The position numbers and the translations under genes were made by a program. Positions 46,090 through 54,968 of a DNA stretch of 64,000 nt are shown here, piece after piece. The notes under the pieces are model-generated. The model did no database searches, was not told where the DNA came from, and saw only the letters and a program-made list of their open reading frames with translations. Origin of the DNA: an uncultured Alphaproteobacteria bacterium (GTDB taxonomy: Bacteria; Pseudomonadota; Alphaproteobacteria; Micavibrionales; Micavibrionaceae); contig CALHAR010000008.1 of the NCBI GenBank assembly GCA_937931645.1, forward strand, positions 1 through 64,000. The letters run 5' to 3'. How positions within the stretch are numbered: the stretch's first letter is position 1; each line of letters opens with the position of its first letter.

Positions 46090-46992
46090 TTAATAAATGA
46101 GGTAGAGGCCAATAAGCATGACACTTAAACATAGTAGATGAAACACCAAATGAAAGCCTTGTTTTGGTTTTTGAAAAAAATCAGGTAAAAATTTGTACCC
46201 TATATACCCTAAAAATAGGACGTAAACCCCTTGAAAGCCAGTTAAGGTTGATACGAAACCTGCTATAGGCGCTATCTCCAAGGATAAAATAAACATAGCT
46301 TCGCCAGTAAAGGCAAAACACTCTATTAAGAACATTAAAGGTAGGCCATAGGATAATGGTTTTTTTAATCTATTTATTGTTAGTTCTCGGGTATCTTTAT
46401 GAACTATACAGACCCCTAAAAAGAACAAAAAATATCCTAATGCTTTCCACGCCATCGCTGTTAGCCAATCGGTTTCTTGCAAGAGAAATCTGTCCAATAA
46501 AGTGACGCCAGCAAGGATGACAGCACAAAATCCCATTAAATATATAGTCTTCCAATTAATTTTTTTAGTTTCAAAGTTTATGTTCAAACTTATTGCCGCT
46601 ATTAAAACGATGCTGGCCCCTAAGCCTTGTTGAAAGTTAATGGTTTCTTTTAAAATGAAATAGGCAGAAGTAAAAACAAAAATAGGAATAAGCTGGAAAA
46701 CAGGTATGGCATTACTAGCCTCGTCCATTTCCATTGCTTTGAAATAAGTGTAATACCCTGCAAAACTTATGATAGCACCAAAAAGAAATAAAAATGCCGT
46801 GACGGGATCAATTAGAAAAACAGTAGGGTTATATAGCGTAATCCCTATCAGTGGAAATATAGATACAAACCCACTGATGGTCATAATTAGCAAGGTGTTA
46901 TTCTTGTAGTGCTTACGAATGACAACTTGGTCTACAATATTTGTAATAGCCCATAAAAAAGGTGCAATCAGTCCCGCAATTAACCATGTCAT
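46090..46992 (-). CDS. EamA-family (DMT superfamily) transporter
   Basis: A 300-residue protein with about ten hydrophobic helices and two EamA-type halves. The first half has FAGYYTYFKAMEMDEASNAIPVFQLIPIFV with the family's proline and the second half SLEIAPIAGFVSTLTGFQGVYVLF. Such proteins export or import small metabolites; the substrate is not evident. It overlaps the pyrC stop by 4 bp and so belongs to the folE-pyrC operon. Confidence 0.86.
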   Translation of the reverse strand: MTWLIAGLIAPFLWAITNIVDQVVIRKHYKNNTLLIMTISGFVSIFPLIGITLYNPTVFLIDPVTAFLFLFGAIISFAGYYTYFKAMEMDEASNAIPVFQLIPIFVFTSAYFILKETINFQQGLGASIVLIAAISLNINFETKKINWKTIYLMGFCAVILAGVTLLDRFLLQETDWLTAMAWKALGYFLFFLGVCIVHKDTRELTINRLKKPLSYGLPLMFLIECFAFTGEAMFILSLEIAPIAGFVSTLTGFQGVYVLFLGYIGYKFLPDFFQKPKQGFHLVFHLLCLSVMLIGLYLIY

Positions 46993-48053
46993 AACGTCAA
47001 TGTCCAGGCGAGGTTCTTTTGACCAAGACCTATATGTAGCGGGATAGCACCGCTTGCAACACTGGGCTGGCTTGGTTTTTTGGTCAATGTGAAAGTTTTA
47101 TTTGATACAGGAATACCATAAAATTGAGGGCCATTCAGGCAGAGAAATTTTTTAAATTCGTCAAAATTATCTTCATTTAAATTAAACGCATCGGCATAAA
47201 GTTGCGGCGCAATACCGCCTGTGTAACACCCGGCGGCGCACCCACACGCGGTGGCTTTTGTTGTGTGCGGCGCACTATCTGTACCAGCAAAGAATTTTAC
47301 GTTGCCTGATTTTGCGGCCTCTAATAACGCCGTTCTATCTTTTTCAAACTTCACTAATGGCAAACAATAAAGATGGTATTTTAATCCTTGTAGTAAATCT
47401 GCGACTGTATAAAGAAGATGTTGTGGGGTGATTGTGGCGGCAATATTGTTACCTGAATTTTTTACAAAATCGACGGCAGTTTTTGTTGTAATATGCTCAC
47501 ACACAATTTTTAAATTTGGAAATTTTTCTACCAATTGTGGCATATGGTTTTTATAAAAAGAATCTTCGGCATTACTTTGTTCTCCAAAATATTCTTCGCC
47601 AGAGAGGCCATGTTCTTCACCGTGAATGTTCAAGACAATACCGGCGTCACTCATGGCGGCGAATACACCATTATTGATATATGTGTCTAATCCTGCGCCA
47701 TGCTCGCTGTTGGTTGTGCCGTGTGGTGGATAATATTTACAGGCGCGTAAAATACCGCTTTTCGTGCCTTCAATAATCATGTCTTTAGTGGTGGCATTTG
47801 TTAAATAAAGCGGCGCTATGATATCGTCAAACGCCTTACTCCCTGCGGATTCCATGTCTTTTAGGTAACTTTCAACCGTCCAATATTCTTCGGTATTTTT
47901 ACCATGGACATGTGAAACGGGTGGTTTGGTATTAGGCATCGCCAATGCACCGCAACATCCCATGTTTAAATGGTCTTGAATGTAATCAGCCATTGAATCG
48001 CCCTGTCTAAAATGGACGTGCAGGTCATACCATTTGGGCAGTTCAAAAATCAT
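46989..48053 (-). CDS. pyrC: Dihydroorotase, class II
   Basis: It closes carbamoyl-aspartate to dihydroorotate in pyrimidine synthesis. The 354-residue E. coli-type enzyme has the metal-binding DLHVHFRQGD, AMPNTKPPV, LNIHGEE, VCEHITTK with metal His, and the last metal Asp in FAGTDSAPHTTKATACGCAAGCYTG. It starts one base before the folE stop (adjacent, no gap) and overlaps the EamA gene by 4 bp. Confidence 0.95.
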   Translation of the reverse strand: MIFELPKWYDLHVHFRQGDSMADYIQDHLNMGCCGALAMPNTKPPVSHVHGKNTEEYWTVESYLKDMESAGSKAFDDIIAPLYLTNATTKDMIIEGTKSGILRACKYYPPHGTTNSEHGAGLDTYINNGVFAAMSDAGIVLNIHGEEHGLSGEEYFGEQSNAEDSFYKNHMPQLVEKFPNLKIVCEHITTKTAVDFVKNSGNNIAATITPQHLLYTVADLLQGLKYHLYCLPLVKFEKDRTALLEAAKSGNVKFFAGTDSAPHTTKATACGCAAGCYTGGIAPQLYADAFNLNEDNFDEFKKFLCLNGPQFYGIPVSNKTFTLTKKPSQPSVASGAIPLHIGLGQKNLAWTLTL

Positions 48054-48647
48054 TTATTTTATCATCTCCATAAAGCGTCCTCTGACTTCCGCGTCTTCTT
48101 TAAACACACCTGTAAAATGGTTGGTTACGGTTGATGAATGCGCTTTGGCAACGCCGCGTGTACTCATACATTGGTGGTTGGCGTCAATCATAACTGCGCA
48201 TCCTTTTGGCTCTAACGTATCGGTTATAATATTGGCGATACTCCGCGTCATTTTTTCTTGGCTTGTTAAACGTTTGGCATAGATATCAACAATCCGCGCC
48301 AGTTTACTAATCCCGACAACTTTTTTATCAGGCCAGTACGCCACATAGGCTTTCCCAATGATAGGGGCGATGTGATGTTCGCAATGGGACACAAAATCAA
48401 TATCTTTAACCAAAACGATATCGTCATAATGTTCAATATCTTCGAATATTTTTGACAGCTCTGCGGCTGGATCTTGGTTATAGCCTGCAAAATGTTCTTC
48501 AAAAGCACGGATATAACGGGCTGGGGTTTCGCGTAAACCCTCACGTGTTGCATCTTCGCCTACCCACCTTAATAAAGTTTCAACTGCTTTTTCGGCTTCG
48601 TCTCGGCTGGGACGGTTTTCTTTAGGGGTGAACTTTTCTACACTCAT
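48054..48647 (-). CDS. folE: GTP cyclohydrolase I
   Basis: It converts GTP to dihydroneopterin triphosphate, the entry to folate synthesis. The 197-residue protein has the family signatures DIDFVSHCEHHIAPIIGKAYVAYWP (zinc Cys and His) and SKLARIVDIYAKRLTSQE, and CMSTRGVAKAHSSTVTNHFTG (second zinc Cys). It is the first gene of the operon that continues through pyrC and the EamA gene, and is divergent from cysS. Confidence 0.97.
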   Translation of the reverse strand: MSVEKFTPKENRPSRDEAEKAVETLLRWVGEDATREGLRETPARYIRAFEEHFAGYNQDPAAELSKIFEDIEHYDDIVLVKDIDFVSHCEHHIAPIIGKAYVAYWPDKKVVGISKLARIVDIYAKRLTSQEKMTRSIANIITDTLEPKGCAVMIDANHQCMSTRGVAKAHSSTVTNHFTGVFKEDAEVRGRFMEMIK

Positions 48648-48755
48648 GATGTTTATGCTCTAAATTATCTGTTATTTGCGCTTTCTATATGACGGAAAAA
48701 TGCTTATAACTCAAGATATAAAAGCACTTTCGAGAGATTACCGATAAAACACACC

Positions 48756-50135
48756 ATGATCAGATTTTATAACTCACTCAGCCGTCAAAAAGAAGACTTT
48801 GTCCCTATAGATGATAAACACGTACGGATGTACGCTTGTGGCCCTACAGTTTATAATTATGCCCATATTGGAAACGCGCGCATGGCGGTTGTTTTTGACC
48901 AGTGGGCGCGGTTGTTACGGCATTCATACCCAAAGGTAACGTACGTATCTAACATTACCGATGTCGAAGATAAAATTATGGTTGCGGCGGAGAAAGCGGG
49001 CGTTCCTATTGCTGAAATCACTGAAAAATACACCAAAATTTATAATGATGATATGGCCTCATTAGGGGTGAATTTACCTGATATTCAACCCAAAGCGACT
49101 GACCATATACAAGAAATGATTACCCAGATTGAAGCCTTAATTGCGCGCGGACATGCGTATGAAGCAGAAGGGCATGTCTTGTTTAATGTTCCGTCCGATC
49201 CATCTTATGGCGTGTTATCAGGGCGAAGCCGCGATGAGCAAGTCGCTGGGGCGCGGGTTGAGGTCGCGCCTTATAAACGTGATCCTGCCGATTTTGTCTT
49301 GTGGAAACCCAGTACGTTAGATCAACCGGGTTGGGAATCCCCTTTCGGTTTTGGTCGTCCTGGCTGGCATATTGAATGTTCGGCAATGGCGGAAAAACAT
49401 TTGGGCTTACCATTTGATATTCATGGCGGTGGGGCGGATTTAAAATTTCCTCATCATGAAAATGAAATTGCACAAAGCTGTTGCGCCAATGATAAAGCGA
49501 ATGAGCCAAACAGCTTTTCTAAATATTGGTTGCATAATGGTTTTGTGACGGTCGAGGGCGAAAAGATGTCAAAGTCTTTGGGCAATTTCTTGCTTGTTCA
49601 TGATGCTATCAAAAAATATGACGGTGAGGTTATTCGGCTTACGTTGTTAAGCGCCCATTATCGTCAACCGTTAGATTGGAGCGAGCAAGCCCTTCATCAA
49701 AATAAAACTTTATTGGATAAGCTCTATAAAAAATTAGAAGAGTTACAAGATGTTGATGTCGATGTTAACGTTGTGGCGCAAGAAGTCCCTGCTGAAATTT
49801 TGAATGCATTATATGATGACTTAAATACGCCCTTGGTTCTGGCGGAACTTCATAAATTGTTAAAAGAAAAACAGGGCGCGGCCTTAAAAAACGCACTTCT
49901 TGCTGCCGGTAATTTATTAGGCGTTTTACAACAATCCCCTTCAGATTGGTTTGGCGGTGATGATGATGGTGTTTCAGAAGAAGACGTTACAAAGATTGAA
50001 ATGTTAATAGCGGAACGTATGGAAGCAAAAGATAATAAAGATTACGCTCGCTCCGATGAAATTCGTGATGAGCTTTTATCAATGAGCATAGAAATTAAAG
50101 ATACCCGTGATGGTACAACCTGGCAGAAAATATAG
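48756..50135 (+). CDS. cysS: Cysteinyl-tRNA synthetase
   Basis: A class I synthetase of 459 residues. The HIGH-like motif is CGPTVYNYAHIGNAR, which includes the zinc-binding Cys; further zinc ligands are in GWHIECSAMA and FPHHENE; KMSKS is VEGEKMSKSLGNFL. The C-terminal DALR part is present. It is divergent from folE (108 bp between starts) and its stop abuts the stop of the convergent pilin-like gene with no gap. Confidence 0.97.
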   Translation: MIRFYNSLSRQKEDFVPIDDKHVRMYACGPTVYNYAHIGNARMAVVFDQWARLLRHSYPKVTYVSNITDVEDKIMVAAEKAGVPIAEITEKYTKIYNDDMASLGVNLPDIQPKATDHIQEMITQIEALIARGHAYEAEGHVLFNVPSDPSYGVLSGRSRDEQVAGARVEVAPYKRDPADFVLWKPSTLDQPGWESPFGFGRPGWHIECSAMAEKHLGLPFDIHGGGADLKFPHHENEIAQSCCANDKANEPNSFSKYWLHNGFVTVEGEKMSKSLGNFLLVHDAIKKYDGEVIRLTLLSAHYRQPLDWSEQALHQNKTLLDKLYKKLEELQDVDVDVNVVAQEVPAEILNALYDDLNTPLVLAELHKLLKEKQGAALKNALLAAGNLLGVLQQSPSDWFGGDDDGVSEEDVTKIEMLIAERMEAKDNKDYARSDEIRDELLSMSIEIKDTRDGTTWQKI

Positions 50136-50846
50136 TTACCGTGCCAAAAGAACTTGATAAAAATGATAACACTCACCACCACCGCCACAGCCAACGGTTT
50201 CATGGCAACAGCCTGTCGTCGTTGAGTCGGCGCTTCCTCCGCACATAGTGTCTGGTGACCCGCTATAAGATCCTGTAAATTTTGTTGATCCTACGGTGAT
50301 ATCCCCCCCTGTAAAGGCGGCCTGATTATCATGTAATATATTATTAATATTTTCGCAGATATTTTGTTTAATGGCTGAGTTGAAAAAAATTAACTCACTA
50401 TCTCCACTTCCATTATCTATGATTTGATTGTCACCGTTAAAACTAATTCGGTCAATCACTGGTGCATTGAGATCGTAACTTGTTTCATTAAAAGTAGGAA
50501 AATTAATATTCCCTCCATCTTCATGAAAAACTTGGCAGGTTGTATTGGTACCATTGTTATATCCTGAAACAACATTATTTTGAAAACTAATCTCAGTCTC
50601 GCTACAACCGCGTAATCTTAATTTCTGTACGGCGTTCGCAACGTTGTTCCCGTAATCGATAATTTCCTGCGCGGCTAACCTGGCTTGCTCATCGGTAAAA
50701 ATATTTGTACTGCCGCCTTTATTGTCTGATACGGCATAGCTAAGCGCGGCGAACAGGGCAATGGCCAGTAAAATATAGACAAAAACAACACCGCTTTCAT
50801 TTTGTCTTATTGTTGATTTTTTTGTATGAGTGCTCATCACATTCAT
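50136..50846 (-). CDS. Pilin-like membrane-anchored, Cys-rich extracytoplasmic protein
   Basis: Not assigned to a known family. A short charged N-terminus (MSTHTKKSTIRQNESG) precedes one hydrophobic helix VVFVYILLAIALFAALSYAV, as in type IV pilin-like or pseudopilin proteins with a Glu close to the helix start. A secreted polar domain rich in Asn, Gly and Thr follows. The C-terminus has a cluster of Cys: MCGGSADSTTTGCCHETVGC and GGGGECYHF. The frame extends to 50867; starts at 50846 or 50837 are more likely, with no strong ribosome-binding site at either. The next gene upstream ends at 50851, so the two are probably co-transcribed. Confidence 0.68.
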   Translation of the reverse strand: MNVMSTHTKKSTIRQNESGVVFVYILLAIALFAALSYAVSDNKGGSTNIFTDEQARLAAQEIIDYGNNVANAVQKLRLRGCSETEISFQNNVVSGYNNGTNTTCQVFHEDGGNINFPTFNETSYDLNAPVIDRISFNGDNQIIDNGSGDSELIFFNSAIKQNICENINNILHDNQAAFTGGDITVGSTKFTGSYSGSPDTMCGGSADSTTTGCCHETVGCGGGGECYHFYQVLLAR

Positions 50847-50850
50847 TCTA

Positions 50851-51231
50851 TCACATAAAGGGCTCAAAATCTTTTAAACAAGAGGTCGGTATATGCACCT
50901 CCATTTTAGGAACGCCTAAGCTATGGAGGGTTAAAAGTACTTCTTTTTTTGACCCAATCTCAACATTATCCAACATACCCAGTCCTAAAACGGGGCGCTC
51001 CATTGGCGTACCATCTGCATAGCTTGCCTCAACATCTTTAAATTGTTTGGCGTGGCTTTCACTTAACTCTGCTGGTGGCTTAACCTGCCCATTCGGTAAC
51101 AACCATTCAAAGCTGTAAACGGATGCTTTCCACCCTGTAACGATTTTACTTACGTCTATTTCGATTGTGGTGAATTTTTCTTCGCGGCCTTTGGTGGCAA
51201 CATTATCTATTAATATAAAAGGGGTTTTCAT
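50851..51231 (-). CDS. Small soluble protein of unknown function
   Basis: Not recognised. From the ATG at 51231 the protein is about 126 residues, starting MKTPFILIDNV, with a beta-rich look and no signal peptide or membrane span. The C-terminal part (KKEVLLTLHSLGVPKMEVHIPTS) is neutral. A longer start at ATG 51276 is possible; an AAGGTG lies almost against it. It precedes the pilin-like gene on the same strand, with 4 bp or less between them. Confidence 0.6.
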   Translation of the reverse strand: MKTPFILIDNVATKGREEKFTTIEIDVSKIVTGWKASVYSFEWLLPNGQVKPPAELSESHAKQFKDVEASYADGTPMERPVLGLGMLDNVEIGSKKEVLLTLHSLGVPKMEVHIPTSCLKDFEPFM

Positions 51232-51330
51232 AGTGATATAACGCTTTTTGATACTTGCACGAGACAGGGGTTCCATGTCACCTTAAGGATATAATTAATT
51301 ATAAGACTCTACCAATAAAAAGCATAGAAA

Positions 51331-51546
51331 ATGACACAAAAACCTCAAAAACTATCAAAAACTGGCACTGTTAAACCCACAGAGGTTATTAATGTAGCCG
51401 ATGATGTTGATCAAGTTGTTTGTGATGGCGGCGGCGGGCCTTTAGGGCACCCCCAAGTTTGGTATAGTTTTGATGGGCGTGACTATGCGGCGTGCCATTA
51501 TTGTGGCCGTAAATTCATTAAAAATCAGGCTGTGAAGTCAGGTTAA
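51331..51546 (+). CDS. Zinc-finger (CHCC) protein homologous to complex I subunit NDUFS6
   Basis: A 71-residue protein whose second half is the zf-CHCC signature: Cys in VVCDGGGG, His in LGHPQVWYSFDG, and the Cys pair in YAACHYCGRKF, giving C-x8-H-x14-C-x2-C. This matches the zinc-binding part of the mitochondrial complex I accessory subunit NDUFS6 and its alphaproteobacterial relatives. A role with NADH dehydrogenase is likely from the family, though no nuo genes are in the window. Confidence 0.88.
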   Translation: MTQKPQKLSKTGTVKPTEVINVADDVDQVVCDGGGGPLGHPQVWYSFDGRDYAACHYCGRKFIKNQAVKSG

Positions 51547-51588
51547 TCAAGCCTGAGCAAGACTGAGTAAGGCTTTTAGCTATAATTC

Positions 51589-51617
51589 TTGAATTTTAAT
51601 CTTAAATTTCTTATAAT
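51589..51617 (+). promoter_or_regulatory. Promoter of the hsp20 gene
   Basis: TTGAAT at 51589-51594 and TATAAT at 51612-51617 are separated by 17 bp. The -35 also fits the CTTGAA core of RpoH promoters in Alphaproteobacteria, while the -10 is of the vegetative type. It would give a leader of about 100 nt. Confidence 0.65.
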
Positions 51618-51624
51618 AATGCCA

Positions 51625-51725
51625 ATAAAGGTGCTGCTTAAGCAGGCCTTTTAAAATGAGCCTCTTCGGGTTTATCCGTATGATGGCTCTCTATATATGT
51701 AACTTGCTCACTTGAGGAGAATAAC
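51625..51725 (+). promoter_or_regulatory. ROSE-like RNA thermometer in the hsp20 5' leader
   Basis: Two hairpins are visible. The first (51659-51689) pairs GAGCC with GGCTC and, inside it, CGG with CCG. The second lies on the ribosome-binding site: TTGCTC at 51704-51709 faces GAGGAG at 51714-51719 with a 4-nt loop, forming C-G, U-A and C-G pairs, a G opposite G, then U-A and U-G. UYGCU opposite AGGA with a G-G mismatch is the ROSE hallmark found upstream of small heat-shock genes in Alphaproteobacteria. The ATG is at 51726. Expected behaviour: closed at low temperature, open on heating. The match is by eye. Confidence 0.7.
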
Positions 51726-52220
51726 ATGAACGCAAGACTATCACTATTTGATAGCCCAATGTTTCTGGGCTTTGATCATTTTGAAGAAACCTTTAACCGC
51801 TTACGCAAATCTGCGTCTGAAGGTTACCCCCCTTACAATATTGAACAGGTCAATGAAAATGGCCTACGTATAACCTTGGCTGTTGCTGGTTTTACGATGG
51901 ATGATTTAGAGGTTGAGGTAGAAAAAAATCAACTGATTATTCGCGGACACCAAAAAGATGATGATGATAACCGTCTATATCTTCACCGCGGTATTGCCGC
52001 CCGTCAATTCCAGCGTAGCTTTGTCCTCGCCGATGGTATAGAAGTGCGCGGTGCCTCTATCGATAACGGTTTGCTGCATATTGAGATGGAAAGATTAGAG
52101 CCAGAAAGTACGGCGCGTAAAATCGAAATCTCTGGCAAGCCTGCTTTAGATAATGGCGCTTTACGCTCGGCTCAGGCTATTGATGTTGAGACAGATGGGG
52201 CTAAATCTAAGAATAAATAA
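51726..52220 (+). CDS. Small heat-shock protein, Hsp20/alpha-crystallin (IbpA-like)
   Basis: An ATP-independent holdase that binds unfolded proteins. It has 164 residues: the N-terminal arm with SPMFLGFDHFEETFNRL typical of alphaproteobacterial IbpA/HspH proteins, then an alpha-crystallin domain (about 38-135) with YNIEQVNENGLRITLAVAGF, LIIRGHQKDDDDNRLYLHRGIAARQFQRSFVLADG and a C-terminal extension with REIEISG-like KIEISGKP. It is controlled by the promoter and ROSE-like leader just upstream. DUF1150 follows, as usual. Confidence 0.94.
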   Translation: MNARLSLFDSPMFLGFDHFEETFNRLRKSASEGYPPYNIEQVNENGLRITLAVAGFTMDDLEVEVEKNQLIIRGHQKDDDDNRLYLHRGIAARQFQRSFVLADGIEVRGASIDNGLLHIEMERLEPESTARKIEISGKPALDNGALRSAQAIDVETDGAKSKNK

Positions 52221-52280
52221 ATTTTAAGTCCTTCTTTATCTTTTATGCGCTATAATGAATTTATATAAAGGGTAGTCAAA

Positions 52281-52520
52281 ATGGATATTAATCAAGAAGA
52301 CACATCAGATTTGTTAAAAGAGCTCTCACTACAAGATTTTCTTGATGTGGGGCTTAATCAGGTTGCCTATATTCGTCGTTTAGAAACTCTTGAAACTCAA
52401 GAGGGTAACAGCTACGCGGTTTATGCGGCGGATGGGTCACAAATTTCATTGATGGATTCGTATGAAACAGCGGTCGATGCTATTCGCATTAATGACCTTT
52501 TCCCTGTGACCTTACACTAA
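52281..52520 (+). CDS. DUF1150 family protein
   Basis: A 79-residue acidic protein (LLKELSLQDFLDVGLNQVAYIR, YAVYAADGSQISLMDSYETAV). This small family is found downstream of hsp20 in Alphaproteobacteria and is of unknown function. It follows the heat-shock gene by 60 bp and is probably expressed with it. The stop converges on dnaB with 6 bp between. Confidence 0.85.
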   Translation: MDINQEDTSDLLKELSLQDFLDVGLNQVAYIRRLETLETQEGNSYAVYAADGSQISLMDSYETAVDAIRINDLFPVTLH

Positions 52521-52526
52521 GAAACT

Positions 52527-54029
52527 CTATTCATATTTTTTTTCTAAATCGCCAAAGCGTGTAATGCTGGCTTCGAAGTGTAGACTAATCGAGCCAATAG
52601 GACCGTGACGTTGCTTGGCCACAATGACATCGGCTACGTTGTTACAATCACTTAAATCTTGCTGCCATTGGGCATAACGGTCATTGAACTTGCCATCATC
52701 TTCGCCCGCTTTTTTCTCTGGTTCTTCACGTGATAGGTAATATTCGCGGCGGTAAATAAACATCACAACATCCGAATCTTGCTCAATCGACCCTGACTCA
52801 CGAAGGTCTGATAACATAGGGCGTTTATCTTCACGTTGTTCAACCGCACGGCTCAGCTGTGATAGGGCGATGACAGGGATATTAAGCTCCTTCGCAATGG
52901 CTTTTAAACCGCGGGTGATTTCTGAAATTTCTAACACACGGTTTCCTGCACTCTGCGCTGATCCTGATCCTTGAAGTAATTGAAGATAGTCAATCACCAG
53001 CATATCTAACCCATATTGACGTTTTAAACGCCGCGCCCTTGTCCGTACCGCACCAATGGATAGGGCAGGTGTGTCATCAATATGAAGCGGCACTTGGGCG
53101 AGCTTCTGACTGGCTTCAACAAACTTTCTAAAATCTGTTTCTTTGATATTTCCTTTACGGATATCATCCCCACTAATCCCCGATACGTCAGATATAATAC
53201 GTGTCGCTAATTGGTCTGCTGACATCTCAAGACTGAAGAACCCGACAATTCCACCTTGCTGTCCACCGCTTTCGGCGTAGGCACGGGCGGCGTTATAGGC
53301 AACGTTCACCGCCAAGGATGTCTTTCCCATGGATGGTCGCGCCGCCAGAATAAGTAGGTCTGAGTTATGCAAGCCCCCTAATTTATGGTCGAGGTCGGTC
53401 AGGCCTGTCGTAATCCCTGTGACATGGCCATCGGACTTATAGGCTTTCTCTGCAATTTCAATCGCGGTTATAACGGAATCCCGTAAAGTCTGAAAACCAC
53501 CTTGACTGACACCACTTTCAGACAGGGAGAAAAGCTGACTTTCGGCTTGTTCAATAATCTGTCCGGCGTTTTTTTCAATATTAAAATTAAACGCTTCACT
53601 ATTAATCTCTTGGTTCATACGAATAATTTCACGGCGCAAATAACGGTCGTAAATTGTACTGGCATAGTCATGAATGTTATTCAGCAGTGGCACTTCATTG
53701 GCCAGTTCCGATAAATATTGCGCGCCCCCAACGGACTCTAATCCTTCATCTTTTTCAAAATAATCTTTTAGGGTGGTGTGTTTGGCTTCTAAACCACGCT
53801 CAATCATTTTTTCGATCGTGCTAAAAATATTTTGATGGCTGGGGTGTGAAAAATGTTTCGGACGTAAAAAGTCATTTACTTTTTCAAGGTGGTTATTATC
53901 AATCAGTAACATACCGAGCAAGCCTTGCTCTGCCTCAAAGTTATGTGGCAATTCTTGGGCTTGATGTCTACCGTCATTGGCGTTGGCGACGGTGGTATCC
54001 GCAGGGAATGGGGCTATATCTGAATTCAT
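52527..54029 (-). CDS. dnaB: Replicative DNA helicase DnaB
   Basis: The hexameric fork helicase. It has 500 residues: an N-terminal domain (PHNFEAEQGLLGMLLIDN), a linker, and a RecA-like motor with Walker A (LAARPSMGKTSLAVNVA), Walker B (LDMLVIDYLQLLQGSG), RQISRSLK-equivalent ITRGLKAIAKELNIPVIALSQLSR and the arginine finger region KQRHGPIGSISLHF. No intein is seen. It is downstream of rplI on the same strand, with a terminator between. Confidence 0.97.
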   Translation of the reverse strand: MNSDIAPFPADTTVANANDGRHQAQELPHNFEAEQGLLGMLLIDNNHLEKVNDFLRPKHFSHPSHQNIFSTIEKMIERGLEAKHTTLKDYFEKDEGLESVGGAQYLSELANEVPLLNNIHDYASTIYDRYLRREIIRMNQEINSEAFNFNIEKNAGQIIEQAESQLFSLSESGVSQGGFQTLRDSVITAIEIAEKAYKSDGHVTGITTGLTDLDHKLGGLHNSDLLILAARPSMGKTSLAVNVAYNAARAYAESGGQQGGIVGFFSLEMSADQLATRIISDVSGISGDDIRKGNIKETDFRKFVEASQKLAQVPLHIDDTPALSIGAVRTRARRLKRQYGLDMLVIDYLQLLQGSGSAQSAGNRVLEISEITRGLKAIAKELNIPVIALSQLSRAVEQREDKRPMLSDLRESGSIEQDSDVVMFIYRREYYLSREEPEKKAGEDDGKFNDRYAQWQQDLSDCNNVADVIVAKQRHGPIGSISLHFEASITRFGDLEKKYE

Positions 54030-54108
54030 CTATAGGTTATGCCACAAGCCATATAAAAAAGGGAATTTAATTGCACTCTTGCCCCTGTGGATAGCGGGGA
54101 GAAGTAAT

Positions 54109-54138
54109 AAAAAACCCGCCATTATGACGGGTTCTTTG
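54109..54138 (-). terminator. Terminator after rplI
   Basis: ACCCG at 54114-54118 pairs with CGGGT at 54128-54132 around a loop of nine bases, and on the minus strand it is followed by TTTTTTATTAC. It lies 25 bp after the rplI stop. Confidence 0.75.
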
Positions 54139-54162
54139 TTGTTCTTATTTTAAACAGAGGGT

Positions 54163-54945
54163 TTATTCCGCTTTCGCTTCTTCGCTGGCCTCTGTTTCTG
54201 CACTTGCTTCAACCGCTTCAGTTTCGGCGTCACCTTCTGCTTCTTCAGCAGGGGCAGCAGATTTCTTCGCGGCTTTGGCCTCTGCTTTCGCGGCGGCTTT
54301 CGCTTCGTCTTCAACCGCTTTTTCTGCGGCTTTGGCTTCTGCTTCTTTTTCAGACGCTAATGCATCTTCATCCATCAAGGCTTCTTTTGCTTTTTCTTCT
54401 GCTTGCGCACGGGCGGCGGCACGTTCTTCTGCCTCTGCCTGATCATCAGAAATAACTGCCTTACCAGATTTCAGCTGAATTTTCGCTTCGTCTTCAGTAC
54501 GTGCAATATTGATTGTAACATCAATTTTAACTTCTGGGTGCAGGGTTACTGTCACAGGAAATAAACCGATTTCCTTAAAGTTTTGGTTAAGGTCAACTGT
54601 GTTGCGCTCAACTTTTTCTTTTGCAACATTGTTAATACCTTCGGCAATATCGCGTGATGTCACTGATCCATATAATTGACCCGCTTCACCCGCTTGACGA
54701 ATAAGCGTAACTGTTAAGCCTTCTAGTGTTTTTGCATGTTTTTCCGCGGCCGCTTTTTTCTCATTATTGAGTTTCTCTAATGAGGCTTTCTGTGTTTCAA
54801 AATATGCAATGTTGCTGTCGGTTGCCCGCAATGCTTTGCTTTGCGGCAATAGAAAGTTTCTGGCATAGCCTGGTTTAACATTCACGATGTCACCCATCGC
54901 GCCCAGCTTTTCAATGCGTTCTAGTAAAATAACTTGTGTAGCCAT
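54163..54945 (-). CDS. rplI: 50S ribosomal protein L9 with extra-long C-terminal tail
   Basis: The first 150 or so residues are a standard L9: the N-terminal MATQVILLERIEKLGAMGDIVNVKPGYARNFLLP signature, a long connecting helix, and a C-terminal domain ending near KIDVTINIARTEDEA. About 90 further residues are Ala/Glu/Lys-rich (KAAEKAVEDEAKAAAKAEAK, TEAVEASAETEASEEAKAE). The total of 260 compares with about 150-200 in other bacteria. An AAGGAAC site precedes the ATG. It is the last gene of rpsF-rpsR-rplI. Confidence 0.95.
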   Translation of the reverse strand: MATQVILLERIEKLGAMGDIVNVKPGYARNFLLPQSKALRATDSNIAYFETQKASLEKLNNEKKAAAEKHAKTLEGLTVTLIRQAGEAGQLYGSVTSRDIAEGINNVAKEKVERNTVDLNQNFKEIGLFPVTVTLHPEVKIDVTINIARTEDEAKIQLKSGKAVISDDQAEAEERAAARAQAEEKAKEALMDEDALASEKEAEAKAAEKAVEDEAKAAAKAEAKAAKKSAAPAEEAEGDAETEAVEASAETEASEEAKAE

Positions 54946-54968
54946 TTTTTTGTTCCTTATTTAAAAAA

